From: Polyangiaceae bacterium
GTDB lineage: Bacteria > Myxococcota_A > Polyangia > Polyangiales > Polyangiaceae
Assembly (NCBI GenBank): GCA_019637265.1
Contig: JAHBVY010000001.1
Span: 1,364,001 to 1,428,000, forward strand
DNA: 64,000 nt
Reading direction: 5' to 3'
A model generated the notes under the pieces. That model saw only the letters and a program-made list of their open reading frames with translations, ran no database searches and was not told where the DNA came from. Positions 9,300 to 18,143 of this stretch are shown here, piece by piece. The stretch's first letter is position 1. Each line of letters starts with the position of its first letter. The position numbers and the translations under genes are program-made.

Positions 9300-9303
<4 letters not shown>
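7858..9303 (-). CDS. Unknown protein, conserved-looking N-terminal domain plus long disordered tail
   Basis: 481 aa. The N-terminal 130 residues look folded: [26 protein letters not shown], a beta pair around [12 protein letters not shown], and a helical block ending [15 protein letters not shown]. The remainder is low complexity, with DNA-encoded repeats APRSD x4 (about residue 215) and [20 protein letters not shown] (about 350-375), ending in a short helix-prone segment. The start overlaps the hisF stop (ATGA at 9300-9303), so it is translationally coupled to hisF; a metabolic link is not evident. A multi-domain adaptor role is only a guess. Confidence 0.75.
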
Positions 9304-10064
<761 letters not shown>

Positions 10065-10265
10065 TTTATCTAATGATTACAAATGGTTACGCTTCGGTGA
10101 CCGCCCCGCCGGGAGCGGCGTGAGGGCGACTTCAGGGTGGGCTCGAGGCGGCCCACCGGTAGCCTCCCTCGGTCTACCCGCTCGCCTCACGCTGGGCCAA
10201 GCTCTCGCCCGGGGCCGCGCGCCAGAGCCGTGCAGCCGCGCCGCAAAGGGTATAGTGAGCGCCGA

Positions 10266-12239
10266 ATGAGGGTCTGCAGCGGCTGCGGCAGCGTGAACCA
10301 TGGGACGGAGCGCTGCGTCGTCTGCGGCGCGGCGCTCGGCGCGCCGCTCGACCCTGCACCAGCGGTAGAGCCCCAGCAGCCCGACGGGGGCTCCCTCCCG
10401 ACCCGGCTCCAGTACAGCCCTGGCCCCGTCGCACCAGAAGCCGCCAGAGCCCCGGCGCCAGAGCCAGCACCCGCACCTGCGCCACCCGAACCAGCCACCG
10501 CACCCGCCGCCGCAGCGCCTGCCCCAGCTGCCGTACCCGCTGCTGCACCTGCGCCAGCCGCCGCGCCGCCCGTCAACCCCAAGCAAACCCTGCTCGGCAT
10601 CGCCCCCGTCATCCCGGGCGCGCCCGCGGCGCCAGTACCCCCAGCGGCAGCACCGAGCGCGCCGAGCGCACCACCGGCGCCACCCGAGAACCCCAAGCAA
10701 ACCCTGCTCGGCATCGCCCCCGTGATCCCCGGAGCGGCGGCAGGCGCGGCGCCGCCGAGCGCCGCCAACCCCAAGCAGACCCTGCTCGGCATCGCCCCCA
10801 CCTCCCCCGCTGCGTTACACGCCGCGGCGCAGCAACCCCCGTCTCCGTCAGCTGCCCTGCCGCAAGCCGCGGAGGGCGCACCGCAAGCTGGCGCCGCCGC
10901 CGAGCCAGCGCCAGCCGCGCCAGGCCCGCTGCACCTCCCCTCGAAGAATCAAACCCGACTCGGGGTGGCGATGCCCGGCATCGCGCCGACCCACAGCGCG
11001 CCGGGGGGCGCGCCCGTCCCCACCGAGGCGCCAGTGGCGGCGCCGCAGCTCACCTCACCGCGCCGACGCCCCCTGTGGCCCTGGTTGCTCGTCGGCACCC
11101 TCGGCCTGCTCGGCGTGCTCATGGGCGTCGGTTACTGGCTGCTCCGGCCCAGCACCCCCGTCAGCGCCCAGCTCGTCAGCTCACCTGATGGTGAGGCGCT
11201 GGCCCTGAGCTGCCTCGAGTGCCCCGATGGCAGCCGCGTCGAGCGCGGCGCGGCGAGCGCGGTGTTCACCGCCCATCAAGCGACCCTCCCGCTCTCGGAG
11301 CAGCTCGGCGTGGGCGATCACGAGCTCACCATCTCGCTCAGCCGCGGCGGACGCACGGAGACCCTGAAGCTCCCGATTGGCGTCGACTACCGCGCGCACA
11401 TCGACCTCGGCGCGCTCAAGGATCGAGACCCACCCGCGCTGGCGCTGGTGGTCGAGGCGCGCCCTGGCTCCACCGTGGAGGTTCAAGGTCAGCCGCTCTC
11501 ACTGGATACGAACGGCCGCGGGGTGTGGCGTGAGGACTTGAGCCTGCAGCTGACCGGCCCTTCGAGCCGCGTCGAGCGCCTGGAGCGCGACGTCGAGTAC
11601 CAGATCACCCCGCCGGGCGGCGCCCCTCAGCGGGGCAGCGCCAAGCTCCGGATCGGCATCGCCACCCTGGGCGTCGACGCCCCGCTGCCGCGCCTCACCA
11701 CCGCCAAGCCGAGCTTCATGTTGTCCGGCGTGGCGGATCCGCGCGCCGACGTCACCGTCACCGGTCAGCCCATCAAGCGCGGCGACGCCGGGCGCTTCGC
11801 TCAAGCGATGGCGATCTCCAGCCCCGGGGAGACCACCATCCGCGTGAAGGCGACGCTCGCGGACCACGCACCCCGGTTCATCCCACTGACGATCCACCGC
11901 ATGGACTCACTCGCCGCCGCTGCGGAGAGCTTCCGCAAGCAGCCGACGAAGCGCCTCGCCGAGGTGCGCGCGGCGCTCGGTGAGAGCCGTGGCGTCAAGG
12001 TCGCGTGGACGGGGCGCGTGAGCGACGCCTCGAGCGCGCACGGCCGTCAGGTGCTGCTGCTCGACGTGGCCGGGTGCGGCGCAGCCAGCTGCCTCACGCG
12101 GGTGGTCTACGCCGGCGAGGCGACGCCCCAGGTGGGCGATCGGATCACGGTGTTCGGAGAGGTGCAGGGCGGCGTCCCAGGGCCGCGCACCGGACAGCTC
12201 GTCCCCGAGGTGTACGCGGAGTTCTTGCTGAGCGAGTGA
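10266..12239 (+). CDS. Zinc-ribbon membrane protein with NPKQTLLGIAP repeats
   Basis: 657 aa, unrecognised as a whole. An N-terminal zinc ribbon (CSGCG and CVVCG) is followed by a long Pro/Ala linker that carries NPKQTLLGIAP at residues 104, 142 and 168 and a variant, NQTRLGVAMPGIAP, at 228. A single transmembrane helix (PLWPWLLVGTLGLLGVLM, about 275-300) leads to a large outer part (about 305-657) with PEGA- or Ig-like beta segments, including two Cys (CLEC) and, near the end, an OB-like stretch (RVSDASSAHGRQVLLLDV). The ribbon is cytoplasmic if orientation follows the usual N-in rule. The Thr in each repeat could be a Ser/Thr-kinase target; this is speculative. It is followed after 2 bp by the propeller gene. 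Confidence 0.75.
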   Translation: MRVCSGCGSVNHGTERCVVCGAALGAPLDPAPAVEPQQPDGGSLPTRLQYSPGPVAPEAARAPAPEPAPAPAPPEPATAPAAAAPAPAAVPAAAPAPAAAPPVNPKQTLLGIAPVIPGAPAAPVPPAAAPSAPSAPPAPPENPKQTLLGIAPVIPGAAAGAAPPSAANPKQTLLGIAPTSPAALHAAAQQPPSPSAALPQAAEGAPQAGAAAEPAPAAPGPLHLPSKNQTRLGVAMPGIAPTHSAPGGAPVPTEAPVAAPQLTSPRRRPLWPWLLVGTLGLLGVLMGVGYWLLRPSTPVSAQLVSSPDGEALALSCLECPDGSRVERGAASAVFTAHQATLPLSEQLGVGDHELTISLSRGGRTETLKLPIGVDYRAHIDLGALKDRDPPALALVVEARPGSTVEVQGQPLSLDTNGRGVWREDLSLQLTGPSSRVERLERDVEYQITPPGGAPQRGSAKLRIGIATLGVDAPLPRLTTAKPSFMLSGVADPRADVTVTGQPIKRGDAGRFAQAMAISSPGETTIRVKATLADHAPRFIPLTIHRMDSLAAAAESFRKQPTKRLAEVRAALGESRGVKVAWTGRVSDASSAHGRQVLLLDVAGCGAASCLTRVVYAGEATPQVGDRITVFGEVQGGVPGPRTGQLVPEVYAEFLLSE

Positions 12240-12241
12240 CG

Positions 12242-13510
12242 ATGCAGCGCGCGCCCTCCCCCCGAGTCCCTGCCGCAGCGCTCCGCCTTGAGCAGGCGCG
12301 CGTCGCTGGTGGCGCCGAGCGCGGCGTGAGTCGAGCTGCCCATCGCCTCATCGGCGCGGTCTGCCGGCTCCGGAGCGAGCCACTGCGCGTCGCCGTGCCC
12401 CTGCTCATCGCCTGCGCCTACGCCACCCCGGCGCAGGCGGGCGATCCGGCGGTCGCCACTCGAGTGGTGATCGAGGGTGCGCGGAGCGCGCCCGCGGGGC
12501 TCACCCAGAGCGCGTTGCCAGCGCGGTTCAAAGCGGTCGCGGAGGCGCGCGTCGAGGGCAGCATCCTGCCAGCGCCCGTCGCCGACCGCGCGGGCAAGCT
12601 GCTGGTGGTGACGAGCACGCGGCACCTGCTCCAGCTGGGCCAAGACGGTGCGCTCGAATGGAGCCGCACCCTACCAGGCTTCCCCACTTCGAGCGTCGTC
12701 GTCACCAGCGACGGCACCCGCGTGATCGCCACCAGCGAGGGCCTGTTCGGAGTCGACGCGAGCGGCGAGGAGCGCTTCTTGGCGCGCTCATTCGCCAACC
12801 CGCGCCCCGTCCAGCTGGTCGCGTTACCTGACGGGAGCCTGGCGCTCAACTTGGTGCATCAGGTGTTCAAGGTATCGCCGCGGGGCAGGCTGCTCGACCG
12901 CGCGAGCTTCAACACCGCGGTGGCGGAGGTGGTGCGGGGTGAGGGTCAGCTCCTGATCGCCCTGGGTAACACCGTCTACGGCTGGCGCCCGCCCGCGCCC
13001 CCACGCAAGCTGACGACGTTACCCACGGCCGTGAGGGGCCTCACCCCACGGGGGCGACAGCTGTTCGCGCTGGGCGGCGCCGGGACGACGCGGACGGAGC
13101 TGTTCGAGATCGATCTACCGACCTCCACCCATCACCGACGCTGGGAGCTCGAGGGTGTCCACGTCACCCGCTACGCGGTGCTGCCCAACCAAGCGACCTT
13201 GAGCATCGCCGCGGCGGGGCTCCTGGTGCACCACGACAAGGAAGGCAGCGAGCGCTCGCGGAGCGTCCCGGTGCCCGTCACCGGGACGGGGCCCGTCGTA
13301 GCCCCCCTCGTGCTGATCGACGCGAGCGGCAGGCTCGCGTTCGCGAGCGATGGCACCGGGATCGGCGTGGTGCGCCCCGGCGGCGCCACGACGCGCCAGG
13401 ACGAGCTGAGCTGCCCAAGCTACGCCGGCCTGGTCGAGCTCGGCCCCGATCGCTACGCCCTGGTGTGCAGCAGCGGCCTGGTCCGCTTCCTGCGCGGCGA
13501 GCGACGCTAG
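12242..13510 (+). CDS. Exported beta-propeller protein
   Basis: 422 aa. After a basic N-terminal stretch, a signal-like hydrophobic segment (VAVPLLIACAYATPAQA, about residues 45-62) is followed by repeated PQQ/WD-like blades such as GKLLVVTSTRHLLQLGQDGALEW and GTRVIATSEGLFGVDASGEER. The start, ATG 12242, lies 2 bp after the stop of the zinc-ribbon gene, so the two are co-translated. A single-blade family name cannot be given. An extracytoplasmic scaffold or a BamB-like role is possible but not shown. Confidence 0.75.
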   Translation: MQRAPSPRVPAAALRLEQARVAGGAERGVSRAAHRLIGAVCRLRSEPLRVAVPLLIACAYATPAQAGDPAVATRVVIEGARSAPAGLTQSALPARFKAVAEARVEGSILPAPVADRAGKLLVVTSTRHLLQLGQDGALEWSRTLPGFPTSSVVVTSDGTRVIATSEGLFGVDASGEERFLARSFANPRPVQLVALPDGSLALNLVHQVFKVSPRGRLLDRASFNTAVAEVVRGEGQLLIALGNTVYGWRPPAPPRKLTTLPTAVRGLTPRGRQLFALGGAGTTRTELFEIDLPTSTHHRRWELEGVHVTRYAVLPNQATLSIAAAGLLVHHDKEGSERSRSVPVPVTGTGPVVAPLVLIDASGRLAFASDGTGIGVVRPGGATTRQDELSCPSYAGLVELGPDRYALVCSSGLVRFLRGERR

Positions 13511-13680
13511 CCCATGCGTCAGCCAAGGTGACGCTCGGCGCTCGCACTTCGTCAGTTTGAGGGATGCCCGGCGCTCGGCGGTATCTCGTCAGCTAAGCTG
13601 ACATACAGCGCTCGACGGCATTTCGTCAGCTAAGGTGACGCACGGCGCTCGACGCACTTCGTCAGTAACGCTGACTTGCG
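13511..13680. repeat. About 36-bp repeat array with GTCAG/CTGAC inverted repeats
   Basis: Four to five degenerate units, each with TTCGTCAG, a short spacer, then GTGACG or CTGAC, then GGCGCTCGACG. One core is GTCAGCTAAGCTGAC, an almost perfect palindrome. The first unit begins in the last codons of the propeller gene (GGCGAGCGACGCTAG). It lies between convergent genes. A CCAAACCCCCAA motif follows at about 13720. Confidence 0.8.
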
Positions 13681-13802
13681 CCCCCCGCGTCACCTGGCGC
13701 GGCGCTTGACAGTGCGCTGCCAAACCCCCAACCCTCCTCGCGCCTCTACGAAGAGCCAACCCTCCCGAAGCGCCGAGGCGCTCGCGGAGGCCAACGGTCG
13801 GC

Positions 13803-14126
13803 TCAGACCGAGAAGGATGAGCCGCAGCCGCAGCTGCCGCTGATGTTCGGGTTGCCGAACTTGAAGCCGGAGCCGTGGACGCCCTCCACGTAGTCGACCT
13901 GGGTCCCCTCGAGGTACTGGTAGCTCAGGGGGTCGATGTAGAGCCTCACGCCGTTCGACTCAAACGACTCGTCCATGTCGGTGGGGGCGTCCTCGAAGTA
14001 GAGGTCGTACTGGAAACCTGCGCAGCCCCCGCCGATCACCCGGAGGCGCAGGCCTTGACCCTGCAGCCCCTCTGCTTCGGCGATCTCCTTGACCTTGTCA
14101 GCTGCCAACTCGGTGATCGTGATCAT
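13803..14126 (-). CDS. erpA: A-type iron-sulfur carrier (ErpA/IscA family)
   Basis: 107 aa HesB/IscA-type protein that carries and delivers Fe-S clusters. The three ligand cysteines are C35 (GGGCAGFQYDL) and C99/C101 (GSCGCGSSFSV). The C-terminal spacing and VHGSGFKFGNPN favour ErpA over IscA, but the family is close and no isc genes are nearby. The start is well supported by TAGGAG six bases upstream. Convergent with the propeller gene. Confidence 0.92.
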   Translation of the reverse strand: MITITELAADKVKEIAEAEGLQGQGLRLRVIGGGCAGFQYDLYFEDAPTDMDESFESNGVRLYIDPLSYQYLEGTQVDYVEGVHGSGFKFGNPNISGSCGCGSSFSV

Positions 14127-14571
14127 GACTCGCTCCTAGGGGCTCGCGAAGCGGCCCACCAGCCCAGTCTAAGAGACGCCTGCGGCGAACGCCACCCCTC
14201 GGCGGTCACCACGGCTCGAGTCGGCGAAAGGCGGTGCCTGGGCCCTGCTCATCGGCCCGAGCCCGGGATGACACAGCGCGTCATTCGCGCTACCCTCCTC
14301 TTCCAATGGGACCAGCGCGTGGGATCCAGCGGATGGGACGCGGTTTTTCGGGGCTTGGGGCTCGATAGAAAAATTCCTCGCTCGCGCTGAAACCTCCCGC
14401 GGGGTCTTGGCGTAAAGTTGGGTCTCGCCCTAATAATTTGGGTCACACTAAAGTTAAAGGTGACTCGGGAACAAACCGAACCGGGTCGACGCTAGAGCGA
14501 CACCCCCCTCCCGAACCCTCCGAGCCCCGCCTCCGCGGACCCAGTCATTCCGTTACGTAAGGTAAAATCGC
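14127..14571. other. Divergent intergenic region upstream of rpoH and erpA
   Basis: No gene supported. It holds a promoter-like element at 14407-14436 in an AT-richer patch (about 14430-14460) and the rpoH leader. The leader after the putative start site is about 130 nt; I see no clear thermosensor fold by eye. Confidence 0.5.
14407..14436 (+). promoter_or_regulatory. Sigma70-like promoter for rpoH
   Basis: -35 TTGGCG (14407-14412), 18-bp spacer, -10 TAATAA (14431-14436), in a locally AT-richer patch and pointing at rpoH. Confidence 0.55.
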
Positions 14572-15450
14572 ATGGCCTACAGCAACCCTGAAGTCTCCCG
14601 ATACATCAGCATGGCTCAGTCGATCCCCAAGCTGACCCGCGAGGAAGAGGTGGCGCTGGCCAACGCCTGGTTGACCCAAGAGGACCAGGCGGCGGCCGAT
14701 CAGCTGCTCACCGCGCACCTCCGCTACGTGGTTGCGATCGCCCTCAAGTACCGCCGCTACGGCCTCCCCATGGGCGACCTGATCGCGGAGGGGAACTTCG
14801 GGATGGTCCACGCCCTGAGCAAGTTCGAGCCGGCGCGGGGCAACCGTTTCGTCACCTACGCTGCCTATTGGATCCGCGCGTACATCCTCAACTACATCAT
14901 CCGCTCCTGGAGCCTGGTGGGCGTTGGGTCCGGCGCGCTCCGCTCCAAGATGTTCTTCAAGCTGCGCCGTGAGCGCGTGCGCGTGACGAACCTGCTCGGC
15001 GAAGGCGAGGCGGCGGACCAGGCGCTGGCGGAGCAGTTCGGCGTGACTCAGACGCAGCTGCGGTCGATGTTGCGGCGCCTGGAGTCGCGCGATCTGTCGC
15101 TCGACACCAAGGTGTTCGACGACTCGGGCGCCACCCTGCTCGACACCCTCGTCTCCGAGGACCTCGATCAGCAAGCGGTCGACGATCACGAGGTGGAGGC
15201 GCTCCGGCGCAGCGCGGTGGAGGAGGCGGTGAAGGTGCTCGACCCGCGTGAGCGCTTCATCGTGGAGGAGCGGTTGATGGCGCACCAGGAGGACGAGCTT
15301 TCCCTCGCGGAAATTGGCCGGCGCCTGGGCGTCAGCCGTGAGCGCGCGCGGCAGCTCGAGGCGCGCGCCAAGAAGAAGCTGAAGGCGCAGATCGTGGAGC
15401 TCTCACGGGCGCGCGGCTACGACCCGATCGAGCTCGACTCCGCAGCTTGA
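14572..15450 (+). CDS. rpoH: RNA polymerase sigma factor, RpoH (sigma-32) type
   Basis: 292 aa alternative sigma factor of the heat-shock subgroup. Region 1.2/2.1 starts at SIPKLTREEEVALANAW; region 2 has LIAEGNFGMVHALSKFEP and RFVTYAAYWIRAYILNYIIRS (region 2.4, in part). The RpoH-box equivalent is RSKMFFKLRRER, shared by RpoH proteins. Region 4.2 is SLAEIGRRLGVSRERARQLE. Likely targets are chaperone and protease genes; clpS-clpA lie in the same window but not adjacent. AAGG lies 9-12 bases before the ATG. Its last codons are the start of a repeat array that continues towards rnpB. Confidence 0.93.
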   Translation: MAYSNPEVSRYISMAQSIPKLTREEEVALANAWLTQEDQAAADQLLTAHLRYVVAIALKYRRYGLPMGDLIAEGNFGMVHALSKFEPARGNRFVTYAAYWIRAYILNYIIRSWSLVGVGSGALRSKMFFKLRRERVRVTNLLGEGEAADQALAEQFGVTQTQLRSMLRRLESRDLSLDTKVFDDSGATLLDTLVSEDLDQQAVDDHEVEALRRSAVEEAVKVLDPRERFIVEERLMAHQEDELSLAEIGRRLGVSRERARQLEARAKKKLKAQIVELSRARGYDPIELDSAA

Positions 15451-15520
15451 AGCGCATGCCGCTCGAGGCGCACGCTGCTTGAAGCGCATGCTGCTCGAGG
15501 CGCACGCTGCTTGAAGAGCG
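15443..15520. repeat. 32-bp tandem repeat spanning the rpoH stop codon
   Basis: Two units that match at about 30 of 32 positions (15443-15474 and 15475-15506) plus a partial third. Each starts GCNGCTTGAAGCGCATG. In the first unit these bases are the last two sense codons and the TGA of rpoH. Confidence 0.85.
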
Positions 15521-15555
15521 AGCTTGCGCCGCTCGGGGCCTGCGCCTAAAGAGAG

Positions 15556-15950
15556 CGCGCTGTTGCGGCGCAGGAGGTCGCCGGGGGCGCGTCGTCCACG
15601 TGGTGGGCGGCGCCTCTCGGAGGAAAGTCCGGGCTCCACAGGGCAGAGCGCCAGGTAACGCCTGGTGGGGGTGACCCCGAGGAAAGTGCCACAGAAAACA
15701 CACCGCCAGGCAGCGCCTGGTAAGGTTGAAATGGTGGGGTAAGAGCCCACCGCGTGGGCGGTGACGCGCACGGCTAGGTAAACCCCGCTCGGAGCAAGGC
15801 CAAATAGAGGAGCGCTCGAGGGCTGCCCGCCCAAGCTCCCGGGTAGGCTGCTGGAGGGCCTCGGTGACGGGGCTCGTAGAGGAATGATCTCCAGCGGCGT
15901 CGGGGCGACCCGGCGCCGACACAGAACCCGGCTTACGCACCCAACAGCCA
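15556..15950 (+). ncRNA. rnpB: RNase P RNA (class A)
   Basis: Catalytic RNA of RNase P, which matures tRNA 5' ends. Recognised by the conserved blocks GAGGAAAGTCCGGGCTCC (5' domain), GCCAGGTAACGCCTGG, GTAAGAGCCCACCGC, GTAAACCCC, CGGAGCAAGGCCAAATAG, CCGGGTAGGCTGCT and ACAGAACCCGGCTTAC. The ends are set by a P1 helix pairing GCTGTTG (15559-15565) with CAACAGC (15942-15948). Length near 390 nt is normal. Any reading frames across it are spurious. Confidence 0.97.
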
Positions 15951-15984
15951 CTGGCAGGTCCTCGGACCTGCCAGTGTTCTTTTT
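15949..15984 (+). terminator. Intrinsic terminator of rnpB
   Basis: A 12-bp perfect stem (CACTGGCAGGTC/GACCTGCCAGTG), loop CTCG, then TTCTTTTT. Directly follows the P1 helix of rnpB. Confidence 0.93.
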
Positions 15985-16013
15985 GGAGCGATCCACCCTG
16001 TCAGTAGAGGTGC

Positions 16014-18041
16014 CTACTGCGTCGCGAACACGAAGGGCACGTTCACCGTGGTGCTGCCGCTCGCCGGCGGGAACTGCCAGCCGCGCACGCGCGCCGCGAT
16101 GCACGACGAGAGCCCGCGGTAGCCCTTGGGATCCCCGGAGGTGCTGACGCTGCTGACCGAGCCGCTCGGCGCGACCTGAATCGTGACGCTCACTCGCGCG
16201 GTGCTCGGGGCGTCGGCGTCGCGGGTGCTGAGCGCGGGCTGCCAGCAGCTGCGGCGGACGCTGGCGGTGTAGGTGCTCACCACCCGCTGCACCGAGGCAG
16301 AGTCGAGCGGCTGCCCCGAGCCCGCTTTGGCCGTACCACCTGACGAGCCAGCGGGGCCGCTCGGCCCCGAGGGGCCATCCTTCAGCCCCTGAAGACCCGC
16401 GAGGCCTCCCCCCTTCGTCTCCTCGGCGCTCGCGGCGGGCGCCGCTGAGCCGGGCGTGCCAGCGACGCGCGGGTTCATCCCGACCACCTGGGTTGGGACG
16501 GGGCCCCCAGCATCGGGCTGTTCGGAGGGCTGCTCAACCGTGTCTGAGGTGCTGGGCGTCTCGGCGGAGGCGGGCTTCGGCTCACCCATCTGCACCGGGA
16601 CCTCCACGTACTTCACCACTTCCTTCTGTCCGCCGAGCACCACCACGCCGATGGTCACGCCCAGCGCCAGCGCCGCCACCACCGCGAACCAAGCGCGCCC
16701 CGCGCTCATCCCGCGCGGCGCTGGGGGCGGCGCCGAAGAGACGCGCGCCTCACGCACGACGCCCTCCGAGCCCGTGATCGGCGCGATGGAGGACAGCGAC
16801 TCCATCGGCGCGGGGTGCGTGGGCGCGGCCTCAGCCGGCGCTCCACCTGGCGTGCCTTGCGGCGTGTGCCCCAATAGTGGGCGCGGCTGACCAAAGCCCA
16901 GCGCGCCGAACCCGAGATCGTCGTCCTCGGGAGCCGCTGCACCAGCCATCGCAGCGCCGCCCGTGCTCGCAGCACCCTCAGCGCTCGAAGCGCCCGCGCC
17001 GGTCGGCGCCGCCGCTTGGGGCACGTTCGCCGCCAGGCTGGCGACGGCCAAGCCCACGAGCGGAGACACCGGCGCCGCCGAGCTCCTCGACTCCTCGAGC
17101 AGCGTCATCAGCTCAGGGAAGCTCGACAGCGGCCGCCAGTCTTCGAAGCCCTCCTTCCACACCAGCGTGCTCGGCGTGACGACACCCGACGCCATCCGCT
17201 CCTTGAGCCCCGCTGGGGTGAGCGGGCCCTCGGGGCTGCCCCCCACGCCCACGAACCACTCGGGCTGCGCCGCGACGCTCCCAGCGCCCTCATCCATCGC
17301 GCGCGTGAGCGCGGCCGCGAGGCCCGCCGAAGCGATCACCGTCACGTCGTCTTCCGACTCGGAGTACGGCTGGCTCGCCTCGGGCCTGGAGGGCTCGGGC
17401 GGCAGGCCCAGCTCGGTGCGGGCGGCCTCGTCTTGCTCGACGAGCGGCTGCGATGCGCTGGATGATCGGCTCAGAGCGGGCTCCGAAGCCAACGCCCCCT
17501 GCGAGGGCGCCGAGGCCGCAGGCTTGGCAACGCTGGGGCGCGCGCCAGCGACACCCGTGGGCCGCGGCGCACCGGCGACGCGAGGCGCTGCAGCACGCGG
17601 CGCCGTGGCAGCGCGCGGTGCAGTGGCCGGAGCGCGCGGCGAAGCCAGCGGTGAGGAGCCCACGCGCGACGCCGGGCGCGCTGCAGCGACTGGAGCGCGC
17701 GGCGAAGCGATGGGGGCGCGCGGCGACGCCGCGGGGGCAAGCGGCGAGGCCGTGGGAGAAGAGCCTGGCGTTGCGGCGCTGGGACGCGCGGCAACGGGCC
17801 GCGGTGCGGGGGCCGCCTTGGCGGGCGCCGCGGATGGCTGCGCCGCGGCGCTCGGAGCCACCGCAGCGGCGCTCGGAGCCACCCCACCGGTGGGCGCCGC
17901 GGGCGCCTCCGAGGCCAGGGCAGCTTGGTTCACGTGGATGAGGTAGTCGCACTTGCGACACTTCATCTTCACGTTGCGACCCGCGACCTTCTCGTCGGCG
18001 ATCTGGTACTTCGCTTTGCAGCTCGGGCAGAGGAACTTCAT
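16014..18041 (-). CDS. AgmX/GltJ-like protein: zinc ribbon, GYF_2 domain, TonB-type C-terminus
   Basis: 675 aa inner-membrane protein. Order: MJ0042-type zinc ribbon (CPSCKAKYQI ... CRKC, residues 4-31); long Ala/Pro/Ser linker with repeated ASPRAP-like units; GYF_2 domain (EWFVGVGGSPEGPLTPAGL to PLSSFPELMTLL, about 270-325); linker; one transmembrane helix (AWFAVVAALALGVTIGVVV, about 465-485); and a periplasmic TonB/AgmX C-terminal domain with two Cys (RRSCWQP, SSCIAARVRGWQFPP). This is the architecture of GltJ/AgmX of the Myxococcus gliding machinery, where the ribbon and GYF domains contact MglA. Whether this organism glides is not shown. The start at the ribbon Met (18041) is preferred over an upstream in-frame Met. 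Together with the TolQRR clusters in the window, a shared proton-driven motor is a reasonable inference. Confidence 0.85.
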   Translation of the reverse strand: MKFLCPSCKAKYQIADEKVAGRNVKMKCRKCDYLIHVNQAALASEAPAAPTGGVAPSAAAVAPSAAAQPSAAPAKAAPAPRPVAARPSAATPGSSPTASPLAPAASPRAPIASPRAPVAAARPASRVGSSPLASPRAPATAPRAATAPRAAAPRVAGAPRPTGVAGARPSVAKPAASAPSQGALASEPALSRSSSASQPLVEQDEAARTELGLPPEPSRPEASQPYSESEDDVTVIASAGLAAALTRAMDEGAGSVAAQPEWFVGVGGSPEGPLTPAGLKERMASGVVTPSTLVWKEGFEDWRPLSSFPELMTLLEESRSSAAPVSPLVGLAVASLAANVPQAAAPTGAGASSAEGAASTGGAAMAGAAAPEDDDLGFGALGFGQPRPLLGHTPQGTPGGAPAEAAPTHPAPMESLSSIAPITGSEGVVREARVSSAPPPAPRGMSAGRAWFAVVAALALGVTIGVVVLGGQKEVVKYVEVPVQMGEPKPASAETPSTSDTVEQPSEQPDAGGPVPTQVVGMNPRVAGTPGSAAPAASAEETKGGGLAGLQGLKDGPSGPSGPAGSSGGTAKAGSGQPLDSASVQRVVSTYTASVRRSCWQPALSTRDADAPSTARVSVTIQVAPSGSVSSVSTSGDPKGYRGLSSCIAARVRGWQFPPASGSTTVNVPFVFATQ

Positions 18042-18143
18042 GCGGTCAATGCCGGGGTCGGGCGCCCCGTCGGGGGGAGGGCGTTCGGGGGAGCCTAGCG
18101 CACCCACCCTGGAGCAGGCACGCCTATAGCAGGCCTCTGGATC

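Noticed and set aside
13511-13680. Possible CRISPR array
   Set aside because: Units are degenerate, spacers are not unique, there is no conserved direct repeat and no cas gene in the window.
15332-15940. Open frames across the RNase P RNA
   Set aside because: The region matches rnpB conserved blocks from end to end.
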